Assembly (NCBI RefSeq): GCF_003205835.1
Contig: NZ_CP029773.1
Span: 1,148,501-1,212,500, forward strand
DNA length: 64,000 nucleotides
Direction of reading: 5' to 3'
Origin: Stenotrophomonas maltophilia
GTDB lineage: Bacteria; Pseudomonadota; Gammaproteobacteria; Xanthomonadales; Xanthomonadaceae
Under the pieces are notes generated by a model. That model ran no database searches, was not told the DNA's origin, and was given only the letters and a program-made list of their open reading frames with translations. The translations under genes were made by a program, and so were the position numbers. Positions 8,297 to 15,811 of the stretch are shown here, piece by piece (within the stretch, counting starts at the first letter, position 1; the number at the start of each line of letters is the position of its first letter).

Positions 8297-9349
8297 TCAG
8301 ATTCCCAGCATGCGGTGCAGTGATGCGGCGTCCGTGCCGCTGTCGGCGAAGTCATCGAAGGCGCGCTCGGTCACCCGGATGATGTGGTCGCGGATGAAGG
8401 CGGCACCTTCGCGTGCGCCGTCCTCCGGGTGCTTCAGGCAGCACTCCCACTCCAGTACCGCCCATCCGGGGAAGTCGTACTGGGCGAACTTGGAGAAGAT
8501 CGCCTTGAAGTCGATCTGGCCGTCACCGGGCGAACGGAACCGGCCCGGACGATCGATCCAGTCCTGGTAGCCGCCATACACGCCGCTGCTCGCGCTGGCG
8601 CGATACTCCGCGTCCTTGACGTGGAAGATGCCGATGCGCGCGTGGTAGCGGTCGATGAACCCCAGGTAGTCCATCTGCTGCAGCAGCAGGTGGCTGGGGT
8701 CGTACAGGATCTTGGCGCGGGGATGATGGTCCACCACGTCGAGGAAGCGCTCGAAGGTCGCGCCGTCGTGCAGGTCCTCGCCGGGGTGGATCTCGAAGCA
8801 CAGGTCCACGCCGCAGGCATCGAAGGCATCGAGGATCGGACGCCAGCGACGGCCGAGTTCGGCGAAGGCTGCCTCCACCAGCCCCGGCGGGCGCTGCGGC
8901 CAGGGATAGAAATAGGGCCAGGCCAATGCGCCGGAGAACGTGGCATGCGCGGTCAGCCCCAGGCGCTGGCTGGCTTTGGCGGCCAGCAGAAGCTGCTCGA
9001 CTGCCCAAGCCTGGCGGGCGGCCGGGTCGCCGCGCTTGTCCGCTGGCGCGAATCCGTCGAACAGGCTGTCGTAGGCCGGATGGACCGCCACCAGCTGCCC
9101 CTGCAGATGGGTGGACAGCTCGGTGATCTGCAGGCCATGACCGGCCAGCATGCCGGCGATGTCGTCGCAGTACGCCTGGCTGCGCGCGGCCTCGGCCAGA
9201 TCGAACAGGTGGGGCGCGCTGGTGGGGACTTGTACGCCAGAATAGCCCAGGCCCGCGGCCCACCCGGCCAGCGTGTCCAGCCGATCAAAAGGAGTCGTGT
9301 CGCCGATGAACTGCGCCAGGAACAGCGCTGGACCCTTGAGCGTCTTCAA
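8297..9349 (-). CDS. Cytosolic sugar phosphate isomerase/epimerase-like TIM barrel
   Basis: 350 residues if translation starts at the TTG at 9349, which has GAGGG about nine bases upstream; a further in-frame TTG at 9370 would lie inside the operator and is less likely. There is no signal peptide. The protein is a xylose-isomerase-like TIM barrel with metal-site features CFEIHPGEDLHDG, ILYDPSHLLLQQMDY, IGIFHVKDAEY and WAVLEWECCLKHPEDGA. It is the first gene of the minus-strand operon, directly behind the LacI-type operator. It is the third TIM barrel of this kind in the module and the only one without an export signal, so it probably acts on the imported sugar. Confidence 0.87.
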   Translation of the reverse strand: MKTLKGPALFLAQFIGDTTPFDRLDTLAGWAAGLGYSGVQVPTSAPHLFDLAEAARSQAYCDDIAGMLAGHGLQITELSTHLQGQLVAVHPAYDSLFDGFAPADKRGDPAARQAWAVEQLLLAAKASQRLGLTAHATFSGALAWPYFYPWPQRPPGLVEAAFAELGRRWRPILDAFDACGVDLCFEIHPGEDLHDGATFERFLDVVDHHPRAKILYDPSHLLLQQMDYLGFIDRYHARIGIFHVKDAEYRASASSGVYGGYQDWIDRPGRFRSPGDGQIDFKAIFSKFAQYDFPGWAVLEWECCLKHPEDGAREGAAFIRDHIIRVTERAFDDFADSGTDAASLHRMLGI

Positions 9350-9364
9350 CGTGATTCGCCCTCG

Positions 9365-9380
9365 ATGCAATCGATTGCAT
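9365..9380. promoter_or_regulatory. LacI-family operator between the minus-strand operon and the lacI-type gene
   Basis: ATGCAATCGATTGCAT is a perfect 16-bp palindrome containing the same 14-bp core as the site at 682-695. It lies 16 bases upstream of the TTG start of the isomerase gene and 65 bases before the regulator gene at 9445, so it can control the operon and autoregulate the repressor. That the neighbouring LacI-type protein binds it is inferred. Confidence 0.82.
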
Positions 9381-9444
9381 TATCCTAGCAGGGGCTCACG
9401 CAGGACCTGTTGTGCACTGCACAGCAGACAGGAGAACTAACGCC

Positions 9445-10452
9445 ATGGCCACCATCTACGACATCGCAAAGCACGTCGGCGTCTCCGCAGGCACCGTGTC
9501 GCGGGCGCTTTCGCGACCGGACAAAGTGCTGCCCGCCACCCGCGCGCGCATCGAGCAGGCCGCTGCCGCGCTGGGGTATGTGCCCAACACGGTGGCCCGC
9601 ACGCTGAAGACCCAGCGCAGCGGCAAGATCCTGGTCACCGTCCCGGACATCGCCAATCCGTTCTTCGCGCAGATCCTGCAGGGTGCGGAGGACGCCGCAC
9701 AGGCGGTCGGCTACGCAGTGCTGCTGGGCGATACCCAGCATCAACCCGATCGCGAGGAGCGCTATGCGCAGATGCTCCGGCGCAACGAGGCCGACGGCAT
9801 GATCGTGCTGGGGCACCGGCTGCCGCCGACGGCGCGCGAGATCGTCCAGCAGCGCGGTGCCGCCGCGCCGGTGATCAACGGCTGCGAGTTCGACCCCGCG
9901 CTGGGCATTCCCAGCGTCCATATCGATAACGCCGCGGCCGCGCGCGTGGTCATGGAACATCTGTATGCGCTGGGACACGAGCGGATCGCCGTGGTCGGCG
10001 GACCGCCGGACAATCCGCTGCACCAACAACGGCTGGAAGGGGCACGGGCGGCCGGCAAGGTGCGTGGCCGCCTGCGCCAGCTGAGCATCGTGCCGGGGGA
10101 TTTTTCCGTGGAATCCGGCCATGCGGCTGCCATGGCGCTGCTGGACGGCAGGTCCGCACCAACGGCGATCTTCTGCTTCAGCGACCAGATGGCGCTGGGT
10201 GCGCTGGCGGCCTGCCGCGATCTGGGCATCCGCGTGCCGGAGGACCTGTCCATCGTCGGCTTCGATGATCTGGCATCTTCCCGCTACCTCACGCCGCCAT
10301 TGACCACCATCCGGCAACCGATGCGGGAGATCGGTGAGCGGGCGGTCCATCTGCTGCTCGCCATCATCGAACATGTCGACATGCCGCTGCAGCAGACGCT
10401 GGATTTCAGCCTGATGCTGCGGGGTTCAACGGCGCCACCCAGGCGTGGGTGA
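9445..10452 (+). CDS. LacI-family transcriptional regulator of the sugar module
   Basis: 335 residues from the ATG preceded by GGAGAA; an upstream in-frame extension to 9412 lacks the family N-terminus. Residues 1-22 are a classic LacI helix-turn-helix and hinge (ATIYDIAKHVGVSAGTVSRA, then RTLKTQRSGKI). The rest is a periplasmic-binding-like effector domain (VTVPDIANPFFAQILQGAED; AIFCFSDQMALGALAAC; LSIVGFDDLASSRYLTPP; TTIRQPM). It should bind the palindromes at 682 and 9366 and be released by a sugar or keto-sugar from the pathway. The inducer is not evident. Confidence 0.93.
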   Translation: MATIYDIAKHVGVSAGTVSRALSRPDKVLPATRARIEQAAAALGYVPNTVARTLKTQRSGKILVTVPDIANPFFAQILQGAEDAAQAVGYAVLLGDTQHQPDREERYAQMLRRNEADGMIVLGHRLPPTAREIVQQRGAAAPVINGCEFDPALGIPSVHIDNAAAARVVMEHLYALGHERIAVVGGPPDNPLHQQRLEGARAAGKVRGRLRQLSIVPGDFSVESGHAAAMALLDGRSAPTAIFCFSDQMALGALAACRDLGIRVPEDLSIVGFDDLASSRYLTPPLTTIRQPMREIGERAVHLLLAIIEHVDMPLQQTLDFSLMLRGSTAPPRRG

Positions 10453-10556
10453 GGCAGGGTGGCCGCCGTGAATCCTTGATCCCGAATTGACGCAGAGCTG
10501 TCAGACTCACCACAGGCCGCCCGGCAAGGGCGTGCGATCGCGCAAGGGGGTCGGCA

Positions 10557-11609
10557 ATGCCGTTCTTGACGGACTCGACGGAAGTCGCGGTCGAAGGCAT
10601 CGGCGCGGCACGTCGCATCGGCTGGATGCGCTTCGTCGGCAATGGCCTGGGCGCGATTCCCATCGCCTCGATCATTCTCGAACGCCAGGACGGTGTGTTG
10701 GCCTGGGCGTTGCTGCTGCTCAATGCGTTGGCATGGCCGGCGCTCGCGCTGGTGCTGACCCAGCGCGCCCGCCAGCCCGCACAGGCACAGTTCCGCTGCA
10801 TGGTCGCCGACTCCTTCTTCGGCGGCGGCTGGATCGCCTTCATGGCGCTGAGCGCGGTTCCCAGTGCGCTGTTCGCCGCATTGCTGGTCGCCGACAAGAT
10901 CGCTGCCGGCGGTGTGCGCCTGGCGATGCGGGCCACGTTGGCACTGCTGCTGGGTTTCGCGATCACCTGGTGGGCGCTCGGCTTCCCTTACCAACCCGTT
11001 TCCTCGCAGCGCACGATCGTGCTCAGCGTGCCGTTCCTGTTCGTCTACGGCATCGGGCTGAGCATCCTCAGCTGGCAGCTGGCGCGCCGGGTCAAATCGC
11101 AGAACCGGCAGCTGCAGCGGCTGAGCCGGATGGATCCGCTGGTGGAGCTGGCCAACCGCGGCTTCCTGATCCTTCGCGCGCAGCAGGTGCTGGACAGGGC
11201 GCAGGGGCAGGGGGGCCTGGCCTGCCTGCTGATGCTTGATGTGGATGATTTCAAGCACATCAATGATTCACACGGCCACCGCGCCGGGGATGAGGTGTTG
11301 CGCCAGATCGCCGCCACCTTGCGCGAATTCGCGCGCCCCGGCGATACGCCTGCGAGGCTGGGCGGCGATGAGTTCGTCGTGCTGCTGCGCGACTGTGCGC
11401 CCAGTGACGCGATGCATGTGGCCGAACGGGTCCGCCTGCACCTGCTGGAAGCCGCGCGACAGGCGACGCCGGGTATCGAGTTCAGCGTCAGCATCGGCAT
11501 TGCGGCAACGCCGGGCCAGGGCAGCGTGGAAGACTGGCTGGCCACGGCAGACAAGGCTCTCTATCACGCCAAGCGGCAAGGCAAGAACACCGCCAGCTGG
11601 GGGGACTGA
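10557..11609 (+). CDS. Membrane-bound GGDEF diguanylate cyclase
   Basis: 350 residues. The first 180 contain five or six hydrophobic segments ([64 protein letters not shown]) forming an uncharacterised membrane sensor. The C-terminal GGDEF domain has the intact active-site GGDEF at about residues 269-273 and the inhibitory RxxD site (RPGD) five residues before it, so it is predicted to make c-di-GMP and to be product-inhibited. It is preceded by a roughly 100-base non-coding region and appears to be transcribed alone. No signal specificity can be assigned. Confidence 0.93.
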   Translation: MPFLTDSTEVAVEGIGAARRIGWMRFVGNGLGAIPIASIILERQDGVLAWALLLLNALAWPALALVLTQRARQPAQAQFRCMVADSFFGGGWIAFMALSAVPSALFAALLVADKIAAGGVRLAMRATLALLLGFAITWWALGFPYQPVSSQRTIVLSVPFLFVYGIGLSILSWQLARRVKSQNRQLQRLSRMDPLVELANRGFLILRAQQVLDRAQGQGGLACLLMLDVDDFKHINDSHGHRAGDEVLRQIAATLREFARPGDTPARLGGDEFVVLLRDCAPSDAMHVAERVRLHLLEAARQATPGIEFSVSIGIAATPGQGSVEDWLATADKALYHAKRQGKNTASWGD

Positions 11610-11645
11610 CGCGCAGCCGTGCGTAGCATGCGCACGTGGCGGCTG

Positions 11646-12566
11646 TCAGAGCGCCCGTTCCCAGACCTGGCCGAGCAGGTCATGGCCAAAGCTGTGGTGG
11701 GGGGCTTCCTGCACCAGCCGGAAACCCGCACGTTCGTACAGGCGCCGGGCATCGGCCAGCACGCTGTTGGTCCAGAGCGTCATCCGCGTGTAGCCGGCGG
11801 ACGTCGCAAACGCGATGCACTCCTCGACCAGGCGTGCACCGATGCCCATGCCGCGCGCAGTGGCATCCACATAGAGCAGGCGCAGCTTGGCGGTGGTGTC
11901 GTCCTGCCGGACCACGAACACCGAGCCGACCATGTCGCCGTCCTTCTCGGCAATCCAGCAGCGTTCGCGCGCCGGGTCCAGCTCGCGCAGGTACTTGGCG
12001 ACGATTTCCGATACCAGTGCTTCGTACTCCGCGTTCCAGCCGAATTCGCGGGCGTACAGCGCGGCCTGCCGCGAGACCACCAGCCCCATGTCGCCCGGCC
12101 GCGGGTCACGCAGCAGGTACGAGGGCGAGCTGTCGCCCAGCACGCTTTCGATCTGGCCCATGGCCGCAAGCAGTTTCACCTGCGCCATGTCGGGCAGCGC
12201 CGCCAGCAGATCGATCATCTCCTGCCGCGAGGTCTCTTCCAGCGGCGCGAACACGCTCTGCCCCAGCGCCGTCAGGGTCAGAACGACCACGCGCGCGTCC
12301 TCGGCCGAGCGCTCCTTTCGGAGGTAGCCCTGCCGCTCGAACCTGGCGGTTACCCGGCTCACGTAGCCAGCGTCCAGGCCCAGCTCGCGGCACAGGTCCG
12401 AGGGCGACAGCGGTGCATGGTGGGCCAGTTCGTACAGGATGCGGACTTCGGTGAGGGACAGGCCGCTGCGCAGCAGTGATTCCTGCAGCACGCCGATCTG
12501 CCGCGTGTAGAAGCGGTTGAAGCGCCGCACCGCGTCGGCGCGTTCGGAAAGGGTGCCCGTCGACAT
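11646..12566 (-). CDS. MarR-family regulator fused to a GNAT acetyltransferase
   Basis: 306 residues in two domains. Residues 1 to about 145 are a MarR winged helix (SLTEVRILYELAHH, PSDLCRELGLDAGYVSRV, RFERQGYLRKERSAEDAR). Residues from about 155 are a GNAT domain (RCWIAEKDGDMVGSVFVV; LLYVDATARGMGIGARLVEE, the acetyl-CoA loop; LYERAGFRLVQEAPH). This fusion is a known architecture for which acyl acceptors are mostly unknown. A 38-bp near-perfect palindrome lies 14 bases upstream of the start and is probably its operator, implying autoregulation. The neighbouring LysR gene (12620-13552) ends just beyond that palindrome on the same strand. Confidence 0.92.
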   Translation of the reverse strand: MSTGTLSERADAVRRFNRFYTRQIGVLQESLLRSGLSLTEVRILYELAHHAPLSPSDLCRELGLDAGYVSRVTARFERQGYLRKERSAEDARVVVLTLTALGQSVFAPLEETSRQEMIDLLAALPDMAQVKLLAAMGQIESVLGDSSPSYLLRDPRPGDMGLVVSRQAALYAREFGWNAEYEALVSEIVAKYLRELDPARERCWIAEKDGDMVGSVFVVRQDDTTAKLRLLYVDATARGMGIGARLVEECIAFATSAGYTRMTLWTNSVLADARRLYERAGFRLVQEAPHHSFGHDLLGQVWERAL

Positions 12567-12579
12567 GGCAGGTCCATAT

Positions 12580-12617
12580 ATTTGACTTGGGCAAGTAATT
12601 GCTTGCCAAAGTCAAAT
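12580..12617. promoter_or_regulatory. 38-bp palindromic operator of the MarR-GNAT gene
   Basis: Two 16-base arms, ATTTGACTTGGGCAAG (12580-12595) and its inverted partner CTTGCCAAAGTCAAAT (12602-12617), differ at one position and flank a TAATTG centre. The TTGACTT half-sites are AT-rich against the GC-rich background and overlap where the promoter should lie, as expected of a MarR operator. Confidence 0.8.
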
Positions 12618-12619
12618 AA

Positions 12620-13552
12620 TCAAGCGCCGGGCCGATCTTTGCTGGCGGGGTCGTCAGGACATGGCTGCGCTTGCCCGGTGCCACCTGCGCAGCGAAGGAG
12701 CGCGGCTGCCAGTGCGGGATGCTGGCTGCGCACGGCCAGCTGCAGCGTTGTGGTCGGCATCCCCAGCTGCAGCGCCACGAAGGCGAGGCCGGGCCGGTGC
12801 AGGTTCTGCATCGAGGCCGGCACGATGGCGATGCCCAATCCGGCGGCGGCGAGATTGATGGCGGAGGCGACCTGCGGCGCTTCCTGCTGGATGGTGGGCG
12901 TGAAGCCCTGGCTGCGGCAGGCCGCGACCACGTCTGCACTCAGGCCATAGCCTGATTTCCGCGAGAAAAGAATGAAGCGCTCGTCGCGCAGCTCGGCCAA
13001 CGCGATGCTCCCGCGGCCGGCCAACGGGTGGTCGGCGGGGAGTACCGCCACCAGGGGCTCGGCACTGAGCTGCTGGATCACCAGTTCGCCAGGATGCGAG
13101 TACGGTGGACGCATGATCGCCGCGTCCAGTTCGCCGTCATCCAACCGCCGGACCAGCGATTCACTGCCATCTTCGACCAGCTGCAGCTGCACGGCGGGAT
13201 GCGCCTGCTTGAACCTGCGCAGCAGTGTGGTCACTGCTTCATTGAACGAGGCCGATTCGGTCAGGCCCAAGGTCAGGATGCCGGCCTCACCATGCGCGGC
13301 GCGCAACGCATCCTCCTTGGCGCGGTCGACACGGGCGAGGATGTCGACTGCCGCTGACCAGAACACGCGGCCAGCATCGCTGAGCACGACGCCGCGCCCC
13401 TGGCGATGGAACAGCGGCGTACCGATCTCCTCCTCCAATGCGCGGATCTGCTGCCCAAGCGGCGGCTGGGCAATGTGCAGCGCCTCGGCTGCGCGGGTGA
13501 AGCTCTGCAGCTGGGCGGTCATGACGAAGTAGCGCAGGTGCCGCAGTTCCAT
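12620..13552 (-). CDS. LysR-family transcriptional regulator
   Basis: 310 residues. The N-terminal winged helix is canonical (MELRHLRYFVMTAQLQSFT; RAAEALHIAQPPLGQQIRAL; GTPLFHRQGRGVVLSDAG), followed by a type 2 periplasmic-binding effector domain (LTLGLTESASFNEAV; DGELDAAIMRPP; PLVAVLPADHPLAGRG). It is divergent from the isocitrate lyase/PEP mutase-family gene at 13661 with a 108-base shared promoter region, so it probably controls that gene and itself. The ligand is unknown; a small carboxylic acid would suit the neighbour. Confidence 0.92.
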   Translation of the reverse strand: MELRHLRYFVMTAQLQSFTRAAEALHIAQPPLGQQIRALEEEIGTPLFHRQGRGVVLSDAGRVFWSAAVDILARVDRAKEDALRAAHGEAGILTLGLTESASFNEAVTTLLRRFKQAHPAVQLQLVEDGSESLVRRLDDGELDAAIMRPPYSHPGELVIQQLSAEPLVAVLPADHPLAGRGSIALAELRDERFILFSRKSGYGLSADVVAACRSQGFTPTIQQEAPQVASAINLAAAGLGIAIVPASMQNLHRPGLAFVALQLGMPTTTLQLAVRSQHPALAAALLRCAGGTGQAQPCPDDPASKDRPGA

Positions 13553-13660
13553 TGGAACCTCAAACGTTCTGGTGCTGTACGAACACGGTATTGGACGGTC
13601 GCCGGTGGCGGCAACATCATCGGTATCCCACGACAGAAGTCCAACGACAAGGGAGACCCC

Positions 13661-14509
13661 ATGAAAAAGACACGTCGGCTGCGCGATCTGCTCCGCCAGG
13701 GCAGCGTGATTGCGCCGGGCGCATTCGATGGATTGTCAGCACGCCTGGTGGAGCTGGCCGGCTTCGATGCGGTCTATGCCAGCGGCGGGGCCATCGCGCG
13801 TTCGGCCGGTGTGCCGGACATCGGCCTGCTCGGTCTCAGCGAAGTGCTGGCACAGGTTGAGCGGATCGTCGATGCCTGCGACCTGCCGGTGATCGCCGAC
13901 GCTGACACCGGCTTCGGCGGCACGGCGAATGTTGAACGCACGGTGCGCGCATTTGAAAGAGCAGGCGTCGCCGCCCTGCATATCGAGGACCAGGCCTTCC
14001 CCAAGCGCTGTGGTCACCTGGATGACAAGGTGCTGATCGACGCAGGCGAGATGTGCACCAAGATCCGCGTCGCCTGCCAGTCGCGGATCGATCCGGAGCT
14101 GATGATCATCGCGCGTACCGACGCTATCGCCTGCGAGGGCCTGGGGGCGGCGATCGCCCGTGCTCGGGCGTATGTGGAGGCGGGCGCGGACATGATCTTC
14201 GTCGAGGCACCGGAAACACTGGAGCAGATCGAGGTGATCTCGCAGCAGGTTCCCGGCCCGAAGCTGATCAACATGTTCCACAGCGGGAAGACACCGCTGG
14301 TGCCGGCGCAACGGCTTGCCGAACTCGACTACCGGCTGGTGATCATCCCCTCGGACCTGCAGCGGGCCGCGATCCGGGCCATGCAGCGCACGCTGCAGGA
14401 GATTGCCGCGACCGGCGACAGTGGGCGCATTGCCGGCGAGCTGGCCAGCTTCGGCGAACGTGAAACGATCGTGCGCACGGCGCGGTACCTGGCGCTGGAC
14501 CGGGCCTGA
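13661..14509 (+). CDS. Isocitrate lyase/phosphoenolpyruvate mutase superfamily enzyme
   Basis: 282 residues from the ATG preceded by GGGAGA. The TIM-barrel signature of the superfamily is plain: SVIAPGAFDGLSARLVELAG, VIADADTGFGGTANVERTV with the metal Asp, HIEDQAFPKRCGHLDDK (the KxCGH catalytic loop of 2-methylisocitrate lyase-type enzymes), and MIIARTDAIACEGLGAAI. Members cleave or decarboxylate 2-hydroxy/2-oxo acids; 2-methylisocitrate lyase (PrpB) or oxaloacetate decarboxylase-like activity are both possible. There is no prpC or prpD neighbour, which argues against a propionate operon. Likely regulated by the divergent LysR protein. Confidence 0.88.
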   Translation: MKKTRRLRDLLRQGSVIAPGAFDGLSARLVELAGFDAVYASGGAIARSAGVPDIGLLGLSEVLAQVERIVDACDLPVIADADTGFGGTANVERTVRAFERAGVAALHIEDQAFPKRCGHLDDKVLIDAGEMCTKIRVACQSRIDPELMIIARTDAIACEGLGAAIARARAYVEAGADMIFVEAPETLEQIEVISQQVPGPKLINMFHSGKTPLVPAQRLAELDYRLVIIPSDLQRAAIRAMQRTLQEIAATGDSGRIAGELASFGERETIVRTARYLALDRA

Positions 14510-14623
14510 TCCGGGCAGTGAACCCGTTGCGGCCGGTGCCGTAGCGTAATGGCCATTCAGGCTGCACGCGGAATCGTCCTGGCAATCCTCTACCATGGGC
14601 CACCCTGCCCGGACGTGCCGCCC

Positions 14624-15649
14624 ATGCAAGACGCCCTCGTTGCCCAGCCCAAGCCCCCTGTTCCGAGGATCGCGGCCTGGCTGATGATGCTGCTGGGCAT
14701 GTGGCTGGCGCTGAAACTGGGCCTGGTGGTGACCCTGCTGTCCGGCCTGCTGGTGTTCCAGCTGACGCACGTGCTGGCCTCCACCGTGGAAGGCAAGCTG
14801 CCGCCAGGACGGGCGCGGGCGATCGCGGTGATCGTGCTGTCGGCGATCATCATCAGCGGGCTGGTACTGGCCGGGATCGGCGTGGCCTCGTTCTTCCGCA
14901 ACGAGACCGGCGGCCCGGATGCACTGCTGGCGCGCCTGATGGAGATCCTCAACACCTCGCGCCACCAGGTGCCGGCGCTGCTGCAACCCTATATTCCTGA
15001 AGACATGCCGGCGCTGCGCACGGCGCTGAACGACTGGGCCGCCGAGCATCAGCGCCAGCTGGGCGTGGCCGGTACCTCGGTGGTGCAGGTGGGTGTACGC
15101 GTACTGATCGGTATGGTGCTGGGCGCGATGATCGCGCTGTATGACGAACTGCCGCTGCCGAAGATGGGACCATTGGCGCAGGAGCTGATCGGGCGTACCA
15201 GCCGCCTGGCCACCGCGTTCCGCCAGGTGGTGTTCGCGCAGGTGAAGATCTCGCTGCTCAACACCGTGTTCACCGCCATCTTCCTGCTGGGCGTACTGCC
15301 GTTGTTCGGCGTGCACCTGCCGCTGTCCAAGACCCTGGTGCTGATCACCTTCATCGCCGGCCTGCTGCCGGTGGTGGGCAACATCATTTCCAACACCATC
15401 ATCACCATCGTTGCGCTGTCGGTCTCGTTCTACGTAGCCGTTGCGGCACTGCTGTACCTGATCGTGATCCACAAGCTGGAGTACTTCCTCAACGCGCGCA
15501 TTGTCGGTGGCGAGATCCAGGCGCGTGCCTGGGAGCTGCTGCTGGCGATGCTGGTGATGGAGGCGGCGTTCGGCCTGCCGGGCCTGGTTGCCGCGCCGGT
15601 GTTCTACGCCTACGTGAAGCGCGAGCTGGTGGACCAGCGCTGGATCTGA
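14624..15649 (+). CDS. AI-2E family transporter (TqsA/PerM-like membrane protein)
   Basis: 341 residues from the ATG at 14624; the first hydrophobic segment begins 15 residues later, and in-frame sequence upstream of it is not membrane-like. About eight hydrophobic segments are visible, with the family-typical paired first segments (AAWLMMLLGMWLALKLGLVV), a hydrophilic central region, and C-terminal segments VLITFIAGLLPVVGNIISN and AFGLPGLVAAPVFYAYVK. The AI-2E family includes exporters of autoinducer-2 and Na+/H+ antiporters; which applies here is not determined. It appears monocistronic. Confidence 0.88.
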   Translation: MQDALVAQPKPPVPRIAAWLMMLLGMWLALKLGLVVTLLSGLLVFQLTHVLASTVEGKLPPGRARAIAVIVLSAIIISGLVLAGIGVASFFRNETGGPDALLARLMEILNTSRHQVPALLQPYIPEDMPALRTALNDWAAEHQRQLGVAGTSVVQVGVRVLIGMVLGAMIALYDELPLPKMGPLAQELIGRTSRLATAFRQVVFAQVKISLLNTVFTAIFLLGVLPLFGVHLPLSKTLVLITFIAGLLPVVGNIISNTIITIVALSVSFYVAVAALLYLIVIHKLEYFLNARIVGGEIQARAWELLLAMLVMEAAFGLPGLVAAPVFYAYVKRELVDQRWI

Positions 15650-15811
15650 CGCGGCGCGATGTGACGCAATTGCCACGGTGAGGTCGCCGCGTCCATCTTG
15701 TCGGCGCGTTCGCAATGGCTGGGGTATATGCAGGGGCGGGGTGCACGTGGCGCTGGCTTGGCACTGCCGGAACCGCTCAGTACAGTTGTCCGCACGTCAG
15801 GGGAAATTTGA

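Noticed and set aside
13661..14509. Assignment as prpB of a methylcitrate operon.
   Set aside because: No prpC, prpD or acnD neighbour, and the family has several activities; left as superfamily level.
13736..15715. Minus-strand frame of 659 residues opposite the isocitrate lyase-family and AI-2E genes.
   Set aside because: Shadow of two well-supported plus-strand genes; His/Gln/Arg-rich composition typical of antisense frames.
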